A DNA stretch of 64,000 bases from Shewanella psychrotolerans (GCF_019457595.1 NZ_CP080419.1:930001-994000), one strand, 5' to 3'; positions 48,185 to 57,663 are shown, counted from the first letter of the stretch. Program-made: numbers and translations. The notes: generated by a model from the letters alone, not told the origin.

Positions 48185-48817
48185 TTAGCTAACTAATAGC
48201 GCCAATGCTGGTTGCTGATTATTTGGGTAAACTTTATAGGCTTTATGATGTTTGATTAAGCTGGCTTTCTTGTTGCCAGGGCTCAGCAGTAGCTGATGTT
48301 TGGCGGCAAGTCGGGCAAGCAATTGCTCATCGCTGCGGACATAGAGGGTGATGGGTTTAAGCAGTTTTCCGGCTTGGATATGTTGCTCATACTGTTCAAC
48401 TGAGATAATCAGGCTGTTGCGTCCATCGCTATCGAGTTTAAGCTTGCCACTGACTTCGCAGTCAAGGATCACTAGCCACTCTTCTTCATCAAGTGCTGCA
48501 ATCATCGCCTTTAGCGCATCGCCAACACCCTGGTTGCCCATGGCTGCATGATATTGCGTGTTAATTCGAGCCAGAAGGTCTGGCAGCTGAGCATTAGCGC
48601 CCAGACTGCGACCGTCACGGATCCAGTTAGTCAGATCGCCTGCAACTAATTTGGAAAAACGTCGCTCTTTTAATGCTTGTGCCATCCAGCTACAAATAAA
48701 GTGGCTCTCAGCCGCGGCGGTTTTTATGGCATTAGGCGTGTCGGCTCTTTGGGCTAAAGCGGCGAGTCCAGCTTGGGCTAATTCAACAATGGCTTGGTTA
48801 TAGGTTTGCTCTGTCAT
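48185..48817 (-). CDS. DUF2913-family protein
   Basis: A 210-residue cytoplasmic protein. The stretch ESHFICSWMAQALKERRFSK followed by LVAGDLTNWIRDGRSLGANA matches the conserved core of DUF2913 (W...A.K.RRF....A.D...L...GR..G..A.L), a family found in Vibrio and Shewanella with unknown function. The remainder is mixed alpha/beta with YVRSDEQLLARLAAKHQLLL near the end. It lies just upstream of the M32 carboxypeptidase gene. Confidence 0.72.
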   Translation of the reverse strand: MTEQTYNQAIVELAQAGLAALAQRADTPNAIKTAAAESHFICSWMAQALKERRFSKLVAGDLTNWIRDGRSLGANAQLPDLLARINTQYHAAMGNQGVGDALKAMIAALDEEEWLVILDCEVSGKLKLDSDGRNSLIISVEQYEQHIQAGKLLKPITLYVRSDEQLLARLAAKHQLLLSPGNKKASLIKHHKAYKVYPNNQQPALALLVS

Positions 48818-48917
48818 GGTTTCTCCGAGCAGAAAAAGTGGCGATTTGCTCGGAGAGTATACCCTATATCCTTGTTATCCCTCTATGATTGCATTCCTTT
48901 ATAACTGCATGCCTCTA

Positions 48918-49067
48918 TTACTGCGTGACTAAACTCGCAGCGGTTAAGATGAGTTTTGGATCGGCGCGAACCTTGTAATTGGGGTTGACGTATTGAAAGT
49001 GGACTAAGCCATTTTTATCTATGATATAGATGGCGGGAACAGGTAATCGAAAGCGTTCGTCGCCGTC
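48918..49067 (-). pseudogene. C-terminal fragment of an AhpC/TSA-type peroxiredoxin-like gene
   Basis: Minus-strand translation from 49067 gives DGDERFRLPVPAIYIIDKNG, then LVHFQYVNPNYKVRADPKLI, ending LTAASLVTQ and a stop. LPVPA.YIID..G.V.F..V.P.Y..R..P is the C-terminal signature of thioredoxin-fold AhpC/TSA proteins. The N-terminal two thirds, including the peroxidatic cysteine, are missing; upstream sequence in frame hits stops. It sits in the spacer between the DUF2913 gene and rhlE as a dead remnant. Confidence 0.8.
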
Positions 49068-49168
49068 CCTATTTTTTATCGTTAATTTTTTACATGCTGC
49101 TTACTTTGGTCAGTTTGAGTTGTTTTTGCACTGGTCAAATAAACCACGCTTTATCGATGTGCACAAAA

Positions 49169-49192
49169 AAGGCACAGTTAAGTGCCTTATTT
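49169..49192. terminator. Terminator after rhlE
   Basis: AAGGCAC (49169-49175), loop AGTTAA, GTGCCTT (49182-49188), with A-run before and AT-rich sequence after. In the minus direction it ends in TTTTTT, so it serves rhlE. Confidence 0.75.
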
Positions 49193-49214
49193 GATTATAA
49201 AAACTGTACGTCGA

Positions 49215-50513
49215 TTATTTGGGCTTCTTTATTTTAGCGTTAGCAGAGTTCTTCAGCTTCACTCGGCGAGTCCCTAAATTCTTTTCGGCGACAACTTGGG
49301 CACCGACGTTGTCGGTTCGCTGTTGTCTCTTGGCGAAACTGCGACGTTTCTGTAGATGTTTGATCAGTAGCTCTCGACTACCAACCTCGTAGCCTGGGAT
49401 CGTAATACGGCGGATCTTATTACCGATCAATTTTTCGATGTCGTGTAAGGTGCGCTCTTCTTCACGACTGACCAAAGAGATGGCGACGCCGCTGCGACCT
49501 GCACGGCCTGTACGGCCAATACGGTGGACATAATCTTCTGCAAGGAAGGGCAGATCGTAGTTAACGACATATTCTAGCGCTGGAATATCTAAGCCGCGAG
49601 CAGCCACTTCGGTGGCAACCAAAGCGCGTACTTTACCCTCTTTAAATTCACGCAGCGCACGGCGACGATTTCCTTGGGCTTTTTCGCCGTGTACTACGGC
49701 TGAAGGGATACCATCGAGGTTTAGCTCTTTAACTAAGGTATCGGCAGCTTCTCGAGTGGCGGTAAATACCAGTACCTGTTGCCAGTTCTTAGTACCAATC
49801 AACTCTGATAGTAACTCACGTTTGCGGCGTTGCTCTACTGGGTAGACCACTTGACTTACTGTCACAGCGGTGGTGTTTTGCTTATCGACACTAATGAGTT
49901 TTGGTTTAACTAACATCTCGTTTGCGAGCTGTTTTACCGCATTTGAGAAGGTCGCAGAAAATAGCAGGTTTTGACGTTTGCTATTAACCGCTTGCAGAAT
50001 TTTTTGAATGTCACTGATAAAGCCCATATCCAGCATACGGTCGGCTTCATCGAGTACTAAGAAATCGACATGAGATAAGCTTAGGTTACAAGCCTGAATA
50101 TGTTCCAGTAGACGGCCTGGTGTAGCGACGATAATATCGGCACCTTTCTTTAACTTCTGTGCCTGAGAATCCATTTTGACGCCGCCGTAGATGGTCAACA
50201 CAGATATGGGCAGATAGCGGCTGTACTCTTTGATATTATCAGCGACTTGCGCGGCCAGCTCTCGAGTTGGCGCTAAAATTAGCGCGCGGGTATTTGAACG
50301 TTGAGTCTCGCTTGGGTTGTCGACCATTTTTTGCAATATAGGCAGGGCAAATGCGGCGGTTTTACCCGTCCCTGTTTGTGCACTGGCTAGCACATCTTGG
50401 CCGCGACGAATGGCTGGAATGGCTTGCTGCTGAATAGGCGTCATTTTTTGATAGCCACAATCGGAGATAGCGCGCACAATCTCTGGAGCAAAACTAAAAG
50501 ATTCAAATCTCAT
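49215..50513 (-). CDS. rhlE: DEAD-box ATP-dependent RNA helicase RhlE
   Basis: A 432-residue RNA helicase acting in ribosome assembly or RNA turnover. Ordered motifs: Q motif GYQKMTPIQQQAIPAI, I AQTGTGKTAAFALPIL, Ia PTRELAAQV, II VLDEADRMLDMGF, III LLFSATF, V ATEVAARGLDIPALEYVVNY and VI HRIGRTGRAGRSG. The phrase DIEKLIGNKIRRITIPGYE and the order are closest to RhlE. A basic tail (after about residue 390, KRRSFAKRQQR) likely adds RNA affinity. There are no operon partners. Confidence 0.93.
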   Translation of the reverse strand: MRFESFSFAPEIVRAISDCGYQKMTPIQQQAIPAIRRGQDVLASAQTGTGKTAAFALPILQKMVDNPSETQRSNTRALILAPTRELAAQVADNIKEYSRYLPISVLTIYGGVKMDSQAQKLKKGADIIVATPGRLLEHIQACNLSLSHVDFLVLDEADRMLDMGFISDIQKILQAVNSKRQNLLFSATFSNAVKQLANEMLVKPKLISVDKQNTTAVTVSQVVYPVEQRRKRELLSELIGTKNWQQVLVFTATREAADTLVKELNLDGIPSAVVHGEKAQGNRRRALREFKEGKVRALVATEVAARGLDIPALEYVVNYDLPFLAEDYVHRIGRTGRAGRSGVAISLVSREEERTLHDIEKLIGNKIRRITIPGYEVGSRELLIKHLQKRRSFAKRQQRTDNVGAQVVAEKNLGTRRVKLKNSANAKIKKPK

Positions 50514-50755
50514 TGGGGTATCCTGTTTTTACCTATTCAACATAACGACAATATAACACTCTAGTTCGGGCTGCTTAATCCGTGGAGAAACAATTCTTCG
50601 ATTAATGACCGACGCCAAATGGCGGCCGCGGAGTATAGCAAAATTTTTGGTTAAAACCTGCACTTTTATTGTATTGGCTTAATCGAAGTTGATAAAGCCA
50701 GAGCTTTAGATCTCATGATGACAGCTTTGGATTGGCGCTTTTGTTCTGCTGAAAT

Positions 50756-50786
50756 AAAAACGGCACCTAGATTAGGTGCCGTTTTT
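50756..50786. terminator. Terminator between rhlE upstream region and the Xaa-Pro aminopeptidase gene
   Basis: AAAAACGGCACCTA (50756-50769), loop GAT, TAGGTGCCGTTTTT (50773-50786). It lies just downstream of the minus-strand peptidase gene and ends in T on that strand. Confidence 0.9.
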
Positions 50787-50828
50787 CGATATTAGCTTAT
50801 TGAGATCTTCGAATCACTTGAACTTTGT

Positions 50829-52616
50829 TTAAATCGCTTCGGTGACGCGTAATAGCCAAGCGAGTTCTTCACCTTGCATTAATGGCGACAAGGTATCGCG
50901 AACACGTTGATGATAAGCGTTGAACCAAGCAAGTTCATGATCATTTAGCAATTGAGTGTCGATAAGGCGTGAATCTATTGGGATGAGTGTCAGGGCATGA
51001 AACTCATAGGTTTCCCGTTCAGCACCTTCCAAGGCGGCACATGGGCGCACCTCAACTAAGTTTTCAATCCTAATACCAAAGGCATCGGTGCGGTAATAGC
51101 CCGGTTCGTTCGATAACACCATGCCCGGAAGCAACGGGACGGCGTTGCTGTTTTTTCCGATTCGTTGAGGCCCTTCATGGACACTTAAAAAGTGGCCAAC
51201 GCCATGGCCTGTGCCATGATCATAATCGAATCCATGTTGCCATAAATATTGGCGAGCAAAACCATCGAGTTGCTGGCCAGTGGTGCCTTTAGGGAAGCGA
51301 GCCTGATCTAAAGCGATATGACCTTTTAATACTAAAGTGACCATTTTGCGCTGCTCGTCAGTAACCTTGCCGATGGCGATGGTGCGAGTAACATCTGTTG
51401 TGCCATCTAAATATTGCGCGCCAGAGTCGACCAAATAGATGCTGTCCATCTGCATCATGGCGGGGGTGCCGTTATTGTGATTGTAGTGACACATTGCAGC
51501 ATTGGCACCAGCCGCTGAGATGGTATCAAAGCTGGGTTCACGATATAAACTGTCTTGCAGGCGGAAACTTTCCAGTTTGTCGGCCAGTACGCCTTCGTCA
51601 TAGAGTTTACCTGCGGCGACTTGTTGATCTAACCAAGCGAGGAAGCGGCTAACGGCTACCCCATCTCGGATATGGCAGGCGGTCATACCCGCAAGTTCGG
51701 CACTATTTTTTTGTGCTTTTGGTAAGGCGACGGGGTCAGCACCTTCAATTAGCTCTGCGCCATGTTGTTTTGCGGTCAATTGCATCCACGCATTGGCGCC
51801 GTTGGGATCAATTAATAGTTTAACCCCTGAAAGGGTACTCAATGTCGCTTCAAGTTCGCTTTCGCTTTTAAAGGTTACGCCCGAGCCAACATGTTGCTCG
51901 ATACCTTGAGGGAGTTTATTGAGATCGGTAAACAACACCATGTCACCATTGGAATAAAGCAGTGATGCGCCGAGGACAACGGGCAGCCTTGGGACATCAT
52001 TGCCGCGAATATTGAGCAGCCAACAAAATGAATCTAATGCGGTGATAAGGGCGCAATCGGCACCCGCTTGTTTTATGGCTGTGCCAATTTGGCTTCGCTT
52101 GTCGAAGCTTGAGCGGCCAGCACTTTCTTCATCAAATAAGATGATAGCTGCGGTGGAGGCTTCTGGACGTTGTTGCCAATGCAGATCGACAGGATTGCTT
52201 GCCATCGAGACTAATTCGATACCCGCGCGCTCAAGCTCAGTTTTGGCTGCACGATACCAGTTCAAAGAGTGTAAGCGAGCATCGATGCCGACTTTGGCGC
52301 CAGCTGACAGTTGTGAGACTAACCACGAAATTTGTGGCGTGTCGGTAAGGCTCAAGTATTGGTAAAGCGAAGCATCGACCTGCTGTTTTACCTGCACCGT
52401 ATAACGACCATCAATAAAGATAGCGGCACTCTCTTTTAACACAATTGCCATTCCAGCCGAGCCGGTAAAATTGGTTAGCCACTGAAGACGTTCATTTCGC
52501 TCTGGCACATATTCGCCAAGATATTCATCTGCGCGTGGAAGGATAAAGGCGTCTAGCTGGGCTGAGTGTAGCTGGTTACGGACTAAATTGAGGCGCTGTG
52601 CTGTTGCAGTCGTCAT
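50829..52616 (-). CDS. Three-domain Xaa-Pro aminopeptidase (M24B)
   Basis: A 595-residue cytosolic metallopeptidase removing N-terminal residues before proline. Two creatinase-like N-terminal domains (FILPRADEYLGEYVPERNER) precede the pita-bread domain, where ligands appear in YLVDSGAQYLDGTTDVTRT, GTGHGVGHFLSVHEGPQ and LSNEPGYYRTDAFGIRIENL. The length and the C-terminal ELAWFNAYHQRVRDTLSPLM match the eukaryotic-like APP1 group. AGGAG before the ATG at 52616 sets the start; an upstream start at 52664 lacks support. It is divergent from an MFS transporter gene. Confidence 0.94.
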   Translation of the reverse strand: MTTATAQRLNLVRNQLHSAQLDAFILPRADEYLGEYVPERNERLQWLTNFTGSAGMAIVLKESAAIFIDGRYTVQVKQQVDASLYQYLSLTDTPQISWLVSQLSAGAKVGIDARLHSLNWYRAAKTELERAGIELVSMASNPVDLHWQQRPEASTAAIILFDEESAGRSSFDKRSQIGTAIKQAGADCALITALDSFCWLLNIRGNDVPRLPVVLGASLLYSNGDMVLFTDLNKLPQGIEQHVGSGVTFKSESELEATLSTLSGVKLLIDPNGANAWMQLTAKQHGAELIEGADPVALPKAQKNSAELAGMTACHIRDGVAVSRFLAWLDQQVAAGKLYDEGVLADKLESFRLQDSLYREPSFDTISAAGANAAMCHYNHNNGTPAMMQMDSIYLVDSGAQYLDGTTDVTRTIAIGKVTDEQRKMVTLVLKGHIALDQARFPKGTTGQQLDGFARQYLWQHGFDYDHGTGHGVGHFLSVHEGPQRIGKNSNAVPLLPGMVLSNEPGYYRTDAFGIRIENLVEVRPCAALEGAERETYEFHALTLIPIDSRLIDTQLLNDHELAWFNAYHQRVRDTLSPLMQGEELAWLLRVTEAI

Positions 52617-52810
52617 ACTGGCTCCTGTTTTTACTACGGTGAGAGTAGTATCGGGCTTGATCAAATGAGTAAGGATTATCGCAGTTGCAGACCTAGGTTG
52701 GAAGGGGGAGTCGCCAATGCCTCGATGATTAACCTAGATTCTTAGCCTATGTGTGGTTTATCTTGCTGGTAGTGAGTTAAATGCGTAACCGATAAATGGA
52801 GAACTATTTG

Positions 52811-53998
52811 ATGCCAAGAAATGTATGGGTGTTGACCTTAGCACAAGCCTTTGCGATGAGTGCCACACCCATGATGATGCTGCTTGGTGGTTTGATTGGG
52901 GTTGAGTTGGCGCCCACTCCTTCGTTGGCGACGCTACCTATTGGCATGATGGTGATTGGTGTTGCAGTGTCGATTATTCCTGTGAGTCGGCTGATGCGTC
53001 GTTTTGGACGCAAGCGAGTGTTCATTTTTGGCGCTTGTTATGGTGCTTTAGCGGGTGTTGTTGCCGCGATTGCGACGCAAACACATGGGTTTTCACTATT
53101 TTGTTTTAGCGGTTTGATGCTCGGCACATCGGGTGCCATCGTGCAGCAATATCGATTTGCAGCAATGGAGTCGGTAGAGGCAATTGATGGGGCCAAGGCT
53201 GCTTCGCGTGTGCTTGTTGGCGGGTTAATTGCTGCGGTTGTGGGGCCGGAACTCGCGGTTTTGGGATCTCATCTTATTCGCGAATCTTATGTTGGCGCGT
53301 TCCTTTTTCTAACCTTAGTTTGTTTGATAGCGGCCATGGTACTGACCTTTTATCAAGAGCCGCTTACTACAGCATCGAATGTTAATGAGTCAGTAAAAGA
53401 TGGGCGACCGTTAGCGAAGATTTTATTACAGCCACAAATCTGGACAGCCATTGGCGCGGCAACCATAGGCTATGGCATGATGAGTTTTGTGATGACAGCA
53501 ACGCCGTTGCATATGCATCATATGGAGCACCATTCACTTGCCGATACTAAATGGGTGATCCAAAGCCATATCATCGCGATGTACTTCCCCTCACTGTTTA
53601 GTGGCTATTTGATGGCTAAGTTTGGCACTCAAAAGATGATGTTAGCAGGGTTGTTTGCCTATGGCCTAACAATCACCATAGCGTTAATGGGACATGAACT
53701 GCTCAATTATTGGGTTGCACTCGTGCTATTAGGTATTGGCTGGAATTTTCTGTTTGTTGTGGGCACTGTGCTATTGAGCAGCTATTACCAAAGGGAAGAG
53801 CGATTTAAGGTGCAGTCTTTTAATGATGCCTTTGTGTTTAGCTCGCAAGCTATCGCTTCGTTAAGTGCGGGGTTGGTGTTATATCATCTTGGATGGAAGG
53901 TGATGCTCGTAAGCTGTATTCCGCTTATCGCAATTCACTTATGCCTTATGGCGTGGGGCAGCGTCGCCCAACTTAAGCATTCAAAGCTTGGATCTTGA
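52811..53998 (+). CDS. MFS transporter
   Basis: A 395-residue inner-membrane transporter with about 12 helices. The start MPRNVWVLTLAQAFAMSATP resembles drug/sugar efflux members. The MFS loop after helix 2 appears as SRLMRRFGRKRVFIFGACYG, and the second half begins at TAIGAATIGYGMMSFVMTATP. A histidine-rich loop (PLHMHHMEHHS) in the middle is unusual and may bind metal. The substrate is unknown. GGAG nine bases before the ATG at 52811 decides the start over the ATG at 52796. Confidence 0.86.
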   Translation: MPRNVWVLTLAQAFAMSATPMMMLLGGLIGVELAPTPSLATLPIGMMVIGVAVSIIPVSRLMRRFGRKRVFIFGACYGALAGVVAAIATQTHGFSLFCFSGLMLGTSGAIVQQYRFAAMESVEAIDGAKAASRVLVGGLIAAVVGPELAVLGSHLIRESYVGAFLFLTLVCLIAAMVLTFYQEPLTTASNVNESVKDGRPLAKILLQPQIWTAIGAATIGYGMMSFVMTATPLHMHHMEHHSLADTKWVIQSHIIAMYFPSLFSGYLMAKFGTQKMMLAGLFAYGLTITIALMGHELLNYWVALVLLGIGWNFLFVVGTVLLSSYYQREERFKVQSFNDAFVFSSQAIASLSAGLVLYHLGWKVMLVSCIPLIAIHLCLMAWGSVAQLKHSKLGS

Positions 53999-54170
53999 GT
54001 GGAAATGTAACTTTTAAGTGACCCAATCTTTATTCTCTGTGCTGTAAATGTAATCAAAGCAGTGTCTTATAAGCAGTTTTTATGGCGTTACCGTCACCAG
54101 TTTGTGATAACATTGTTGGCTGTAAAGTTAAGCTGATTTTTATACTTGGACAGATGTTATCGGAGCATAT

Positions 54171-54944
54171 ATGCAATTATTGACCATTGATATTGGTGGT
54201 TCGACAGCCCTTTTTGAGATAGAAGTCCAAGGACGTACTGAGCAGTATAAGATTGCCACTGGTGAGCATTTTACGGTAAAACAACTTAATCAGCAGATCG
54301 CGGAGCTTGAAGCGGATTATGGACTTGTTGATTATCAACTCGGTATTGCTGTCCCCGGCTTAGTAAAAAATCAAACCTTAGTTTCTTGTAAAGTGTCACC
54401 CAAGCTCAATGGGCTTTGTCTGGCGCAACTAGACACTAAAGCCAAACGCGCCATTATTCATAACGATATCGACGCGGGCATGCTTGTATTATGTAACGCT
54501 AAGAATGATTGTGAATTGCTATTGATGAGCGGCATGGGAATTGGAATGTCTATCGCCATTAAGGGCCAACTTTTCACTGGTGCCGCTGGCGTTGCCGGAG
54601 AGCTTGGGCATTGTCGGGTGATCAGTGAGTCTGGCGAATATAGCCTAGAGCAACTTGCTAGCGGAGAATCTATTCGTAGAGGTGGGCTTAAATCACCGCA
54701 AGAGTTGTATCGTGCTGGGAGTTATTTGGGGATGGGGTTGGCATGGTCTGTTAATCTGTTTAACCCAAACCGGATTTGGTTAGCTGGCCCTATGATGAAT
54801 AATCACGATTATCATCGAGGCTGCGTAGATTCGTTAAAACAGCTAGCCCTGACAGCGCCAATGAGCGACGTTAATATTGCACGGGTTGATGATATGGAAA
54901 CCTTAGTTTGTCGTGGCTTACAAGTCTTGCTAAGGCAACAGTGA
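54171..54944 (+). CDS. Short ROK-family sugar kinase-like protein
   Basis: A 257-residue ROK protein, about 40 residues shorter than most ROK kinases. The phosphate loop LLTIDIGGSTALFEIE, the NDIDAG site carrying the putative catalytic aspartate, and LFTGAAGVAGELGH are present. The zinc-binding CXCGXXGCLE segment that normally follows GELGH is replaced by SGEYSLEQLASGESI, with no cysteines, and no N-terminal DNA-binding domain is attached. It is thus probably an enzyme (hexose or N-acylhexosamine kinase) with unknown sugar. It stands between an MFS transporter and an M24 peptidase, each with its own spacer. Confidence 0.85.
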   Translation: MQLLTIDIGGSTALFEIEVQGRTEQYKIATGEHFTVKQLNQQIAELEADYGLVDYQLGIAVPGLVKNQTLVSCKVSPKLNGLCLAQLDTKAKRAIIHNDIDAGMLVLCNAKNDCELLLMSGMGIGMSIAIKGQLFTGAAGVAGELGHCRVISESGEYSLEQLASGESIRRGGLKSPQELYRAGSYLGMGLAWSVNLFNPNRIWLAGPMMNNHDYHRGCVDSLKQLALTAPMSDVNIARVDDMETLVCRGLQVLLRQQ

Positions 54945-55200
54945 TAGGCTGCTATGTTCGAAAGTGGCTTGACGCTTTCGTTGTTTGTTCGTTTTACAGC
55001 GTTTGCCTTACTGTTCATTTTCTATCGTTTTCCCTGTCGCATTGTTCTTAACCTAATTGTCACTCCCCATTAGAAATCGCTCATCAAATTTATACTGAAA
55101 CTCTGTATATTTTATGCTAATAAGCGTACTTGCAATCTTAAACACTCACGACAAGGTGTCCATCATTGACTCTTGAAGTGAAAAATATAAAGGGTGTTTT

Positions 55201-56430
55201 ATGACAGATATGAGCAGTAGTACGATCGGTATTGGTGGCTCAACGTCAGCTGCAGAGCTAGCTAAGCTTAAGGACATGACTGACGGCGTGGTAGGGATCA
55301 GTCAAGATGAGTTTGCTGCTCGTGTCGAAAAAGCGCAGCAGCTTATGCTTGAGCAAGGGTTAGCGGCTATCTATATTAACGCGGGAACGAACCTTTATTA
55401 TTTTACGGGTACACGCTGGTATGCCAGTGAGCGCATGGTTGGTGCTATTATTCCTGCAAGCGGCGACGTGGAATATATCGCGCCCGCATTTGAGTTAGAT
55501 ACCCTAAAAGGTTTTATGGTTATTGATGGCAAGGTGAATACTTGGCAGGAAGATGAGAGTCCTTATCAGTTGTTTGGCCAAGTGCTCAATAACATGGGTA
55601 TCGATAGCGGTAAAGTGGGCATCGATGAATCTGCCGCTTTCTTTATATTTGATGGAGTGCGTCAAGCTGCGCCAAGTTTAGAGTATGTAAATGCAAAAAG
55701 CGTCACCGCTGCGTGTCGTATGATTAAGTCGGCAACGGAGCTGAGTCTGCTGCAGCGTGCCAAAGAGATGACCCTTGAAGTGCACAAAGCGGCGGCGCGT
55801 ATTTTATGCGTCGGGATCTCGGTTAGTGAAGTAGAAGACTTTATTAATGAGGCCCATAAGGCGGTAGGGATTCCTGCGGGATCCCATTTCTGTATCGTTC
55901 TATTTGGCGAAGACAGTGCATACCCACATGGCGTTAAGTCGCCCAAGGTGCTAGAACTTAATGATACAGTGTTGATTGATACTGGCTGCCAGCTTCACGG
56001 TTATAACTCAGATATTACTCGCACTTATGTATTTGGTACCCCAAGCGATCGTCAACGTCAGTTATGGCAATTAGAGAAAGACGCGCAGATCGCAGCATTT
56101 GAAGCGGCTAAAGTGGGCGCTACCTGTGCTAGCGTCGATAAAGCTGCGCGAGATGTGTTAGAGGCTGCAGGGTTTGGTCCTGGATACAAGGTACCTGGCT
56201 TACCTCATCGGACAGGTCATGGGATCGGATTAGATATTCACGAATGGCCATATCTAGTACTTAACGATCTGACGCCGCTCGCACCAGGTATGTGTTTTAG
56301 TAATGAGCCTATGCTGTGTGTCCCTGGAGAGTTTGGGGTGCGTCATGAAGATCACTTCTATATGACCGACACTGGCCCAGTTTGGTTTACCCAGCCTGCT
56401 GACTCAATCGATAACCCATTTGGTTATTAG
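55201..56430 (+). CDS. M24-family Xaa-Pro peptidase (creatinase-fold)
   Basis: A 409-residue metallopeptidase with one creatinase-like N-terminal domain (AAIYINAGTNLYYFTGTRWY) and the pita-bread catalytic domain. Metal ligands lie in VLIDTGCQLHGYNSDITRTY (two Asp), LPHRTGHGIGLDIHEWPYL (His) and FSNEPMLCVPGEFGVRHEDH (Glu, Glu). It should cleave X-Pro peptides or dipeptides, like PepQ or archaeal prolidases. It is a second M24 enzyme near the one at 50829-52616, of a different subgroup, and is not adjacent in operon. A terminator follows. Confidence 0.93.
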   Translation: MTDMSSSTIGIGGSTSAAELAKLKDMTDGVVGISQDEFAARVEKAQQLMLEQGLAAIYINAGTNLYYFTGTRWYASERMVGAIIPASGDVEYIAPAFELDTLKGFMVIDGKVNTWQEDESPYQLFGQVLNNMGIDSGKVGIDESAAFFIFDGVRQAAPSLEYVNAKSVTAACRMIKSATELSLLQRAKEMTLEVHKAAARILCVGISVSEVEDFINEAHKAVGIPAGSHFCIVLFGEDSAYPHGVKSPKVLELNDTVLIDTGCQLHGYNSDITRTYVFGTPSDRQRQLWQLEKDAQIAAFEAAKVGATCASVDKAARDVLEAAGFGPGYKVPGLPHRTGHGIGLDIHEWPYLVLNDLTPLAPGMCFSNEPMLCVPGEFGVRHEDHFYMTDTGPVWFTQPADSIDNPFGY

Positions 56431-56482
56431 GCCTCAACAGGTTTCAGTCCTGTGCGCTTAATGCACAGTGGTAAAACAGCAT

Positions 56483-56510
56483 AAAAAATGCGCCATTTGG
56501 CGCATTTTTT
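56483..56510. terminator. Bidirectional terminator between the M24 peptidase and FKBP genes
   Basis: AAAAAATGCGCCA (56483-56495), loop TT, TGGCGCATTTTTT (56498-56510), a perfect 13-base stem with A and T runs for both directions. Confidence 0.9.
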
Positions 56511-56521
56511 ATTAAAGATAA

Positions 56522-56995
56522 TTACTTATCTATGCTGATCAGCTCAACATCAAAAATGAGCACCGAGCCTCCAGTGATCTTGCCTGTGCTGCGGTTTCCG
56601 TAAGCTAATGTACTTGGAATGAAGAAGCGGGTCTTTTCGCCCTCCACCATTAACTGTACGCCTTCGGTCCAACCTTTAATGACACGGTTGAGCGGAAAAG
56701 CGATGGGCTCGCCCCGTTCAACTGAGCTGTCAAAGACGGTGCCATCGATTAAGGTGCCATGGTAATGCACCGTAACCGTATCAGTCGCCTTAGGGTGCTC
56801 GGTGCCATCGCCCTTTGCCAATACTTGATATTGCAGTCCCGATAGGGTTTCAATCACACCAGGTTTGTTTTTGTTGTCGGCTAAAAATTGCTGACCAATC
56901 TCAATATTTTCTTTAGCTGCTTTTTGGTTATTCATACTGGTGTAAAAGTAAAATAGCACCCCAGCAATCACGACGACCGCTAATATCATTCTCAT
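56522..56995 (-). CDS. Membrane-anchored FKBP-type peptidyl-prolyl isomerase
   Basis: A 157-residue protein with an N-terminal helix (MILAVVVIAGVLFYFYTS) that acts as an uncleaved anchor or signal, then a short helical linker and one FKBP domain (about 50-157): VTVHYHGTLIDGTVFDSS, PLNRVIKGWTEGVQLM, FFIPSTLAYGNRS and LIFDVELISI. The FKBP active-site aromatics are present. It should assist folding in the periplasm, like FklB/FkpA. A spacer of about 30 bases separates it from the next same-strand gene upstream. Confidence 0.93.
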   Translation of the reverse strand: MRMILAVVVIAGVLFYFYTSMNNQKAAKENIEIGQQFLADNKNKPGVIETLSGLQYQVLAKGDGTEHPKATDTVTVHYHGTLIDGTVFDSSVERGEPIAFPLNRVIKGWTEGVQLMVEGEKTRFFIPSTLAYGNRSTGKITGGSVLIFDVELISIDK

Positions 56996-57024
56996 AATTA
57001 ATTCATTTAGTTAAAGTTGATGTC

Positions 57025-57663
57025 TCATAATACCCAATCTATAAGGCTAAAACTACTGAGATAGCCTCGATAGCCAAACCAGATTAATGTCGCGCTGTTT
57101 AACACGATAACCAGCCATAAACCCAAGCGAAAACTCACCTTCTGAGATTTATGCCTTAGGGTTTGCTTAGCGACTAGGGCACCAGGCCAGCCGCCCAACA
57201 AGGACATTAGCTGTAAGCTACGCTCGCTGATGCGTCTGTTTTGCAAGCGAGCGGCGCGTTTATCGATCGCAAACATGATAAAAGTTATCAGACTTAAGGC
57301 TGCATAATAGAGCAGGGGATCGATGGGGATCTGCTGTGTCAGGTAGGCTATTGTTAACGCGATGAATAGCCCTGCGACAAGGATTAAGTTTAACTCTTGT
57401 TTCGTTTTAAAGGCTAAAAATGGGTGTTTTTGTCTCGTTAGCGGCGTGCCATGTTTATCGACAATGATGGCGCAGCGTCGGCCTCTGGCATCTTTACTCA
57501 GCTTAAAACTGACGATTTGCCCCACGCTTGGTGAGGGCGTCTTTGAGGGAAAACTACTGATGTGAACAAATATAGGCGCTGTTTCATCATGGGGCTGGAT
57601 AAAGCCAAAACCCTTATCCTTATGCCATTTTGTTAAGATACCTGTGGATGGTTTCTGCCTCAT
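57025..57663 (-). CDS. Cold-shock-domain / DUF1294 fusion protein
   Basis: A 212-residue two-part protein. Residues 1-70 form a cold-shock OB domain (GILTKWHKDKGFGFIQPHDE, then IFVHISSFP), though the second RNP motif is altered. Residues about 85-210 contain four hydrophobic helices with the DUF1294 motif MFAIDKRAARLQNRRISERS and LLGGWPGALVAKQTLRHKS. The fusion is known in several proteobacteria; its role is unknown, and it may tie nucleic acid binding to the membrane. It lies 29 bases upstream of the FKBP gene on the same strand. Confidence 0.9.
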   Translation of the reverse strand: MRQKPSTGILTKWHKDKGFGFIQPHDETAPIFVHISSFPSKTPSPSVGQIVSFKLSKDARGRRCAIIVDKHGTPLTRQKHPFLAFKTKQELNLILVAGLFIALTIAYLTQQIPIDPLLYYAALSLITFIMFAIDKRAARLQNRRISERSLQLMSLLGGWPGALVAKQTLRHKSQKVSFRLGLWLVIVLNSATLIWFGYRGYLSSFSLIDWVL

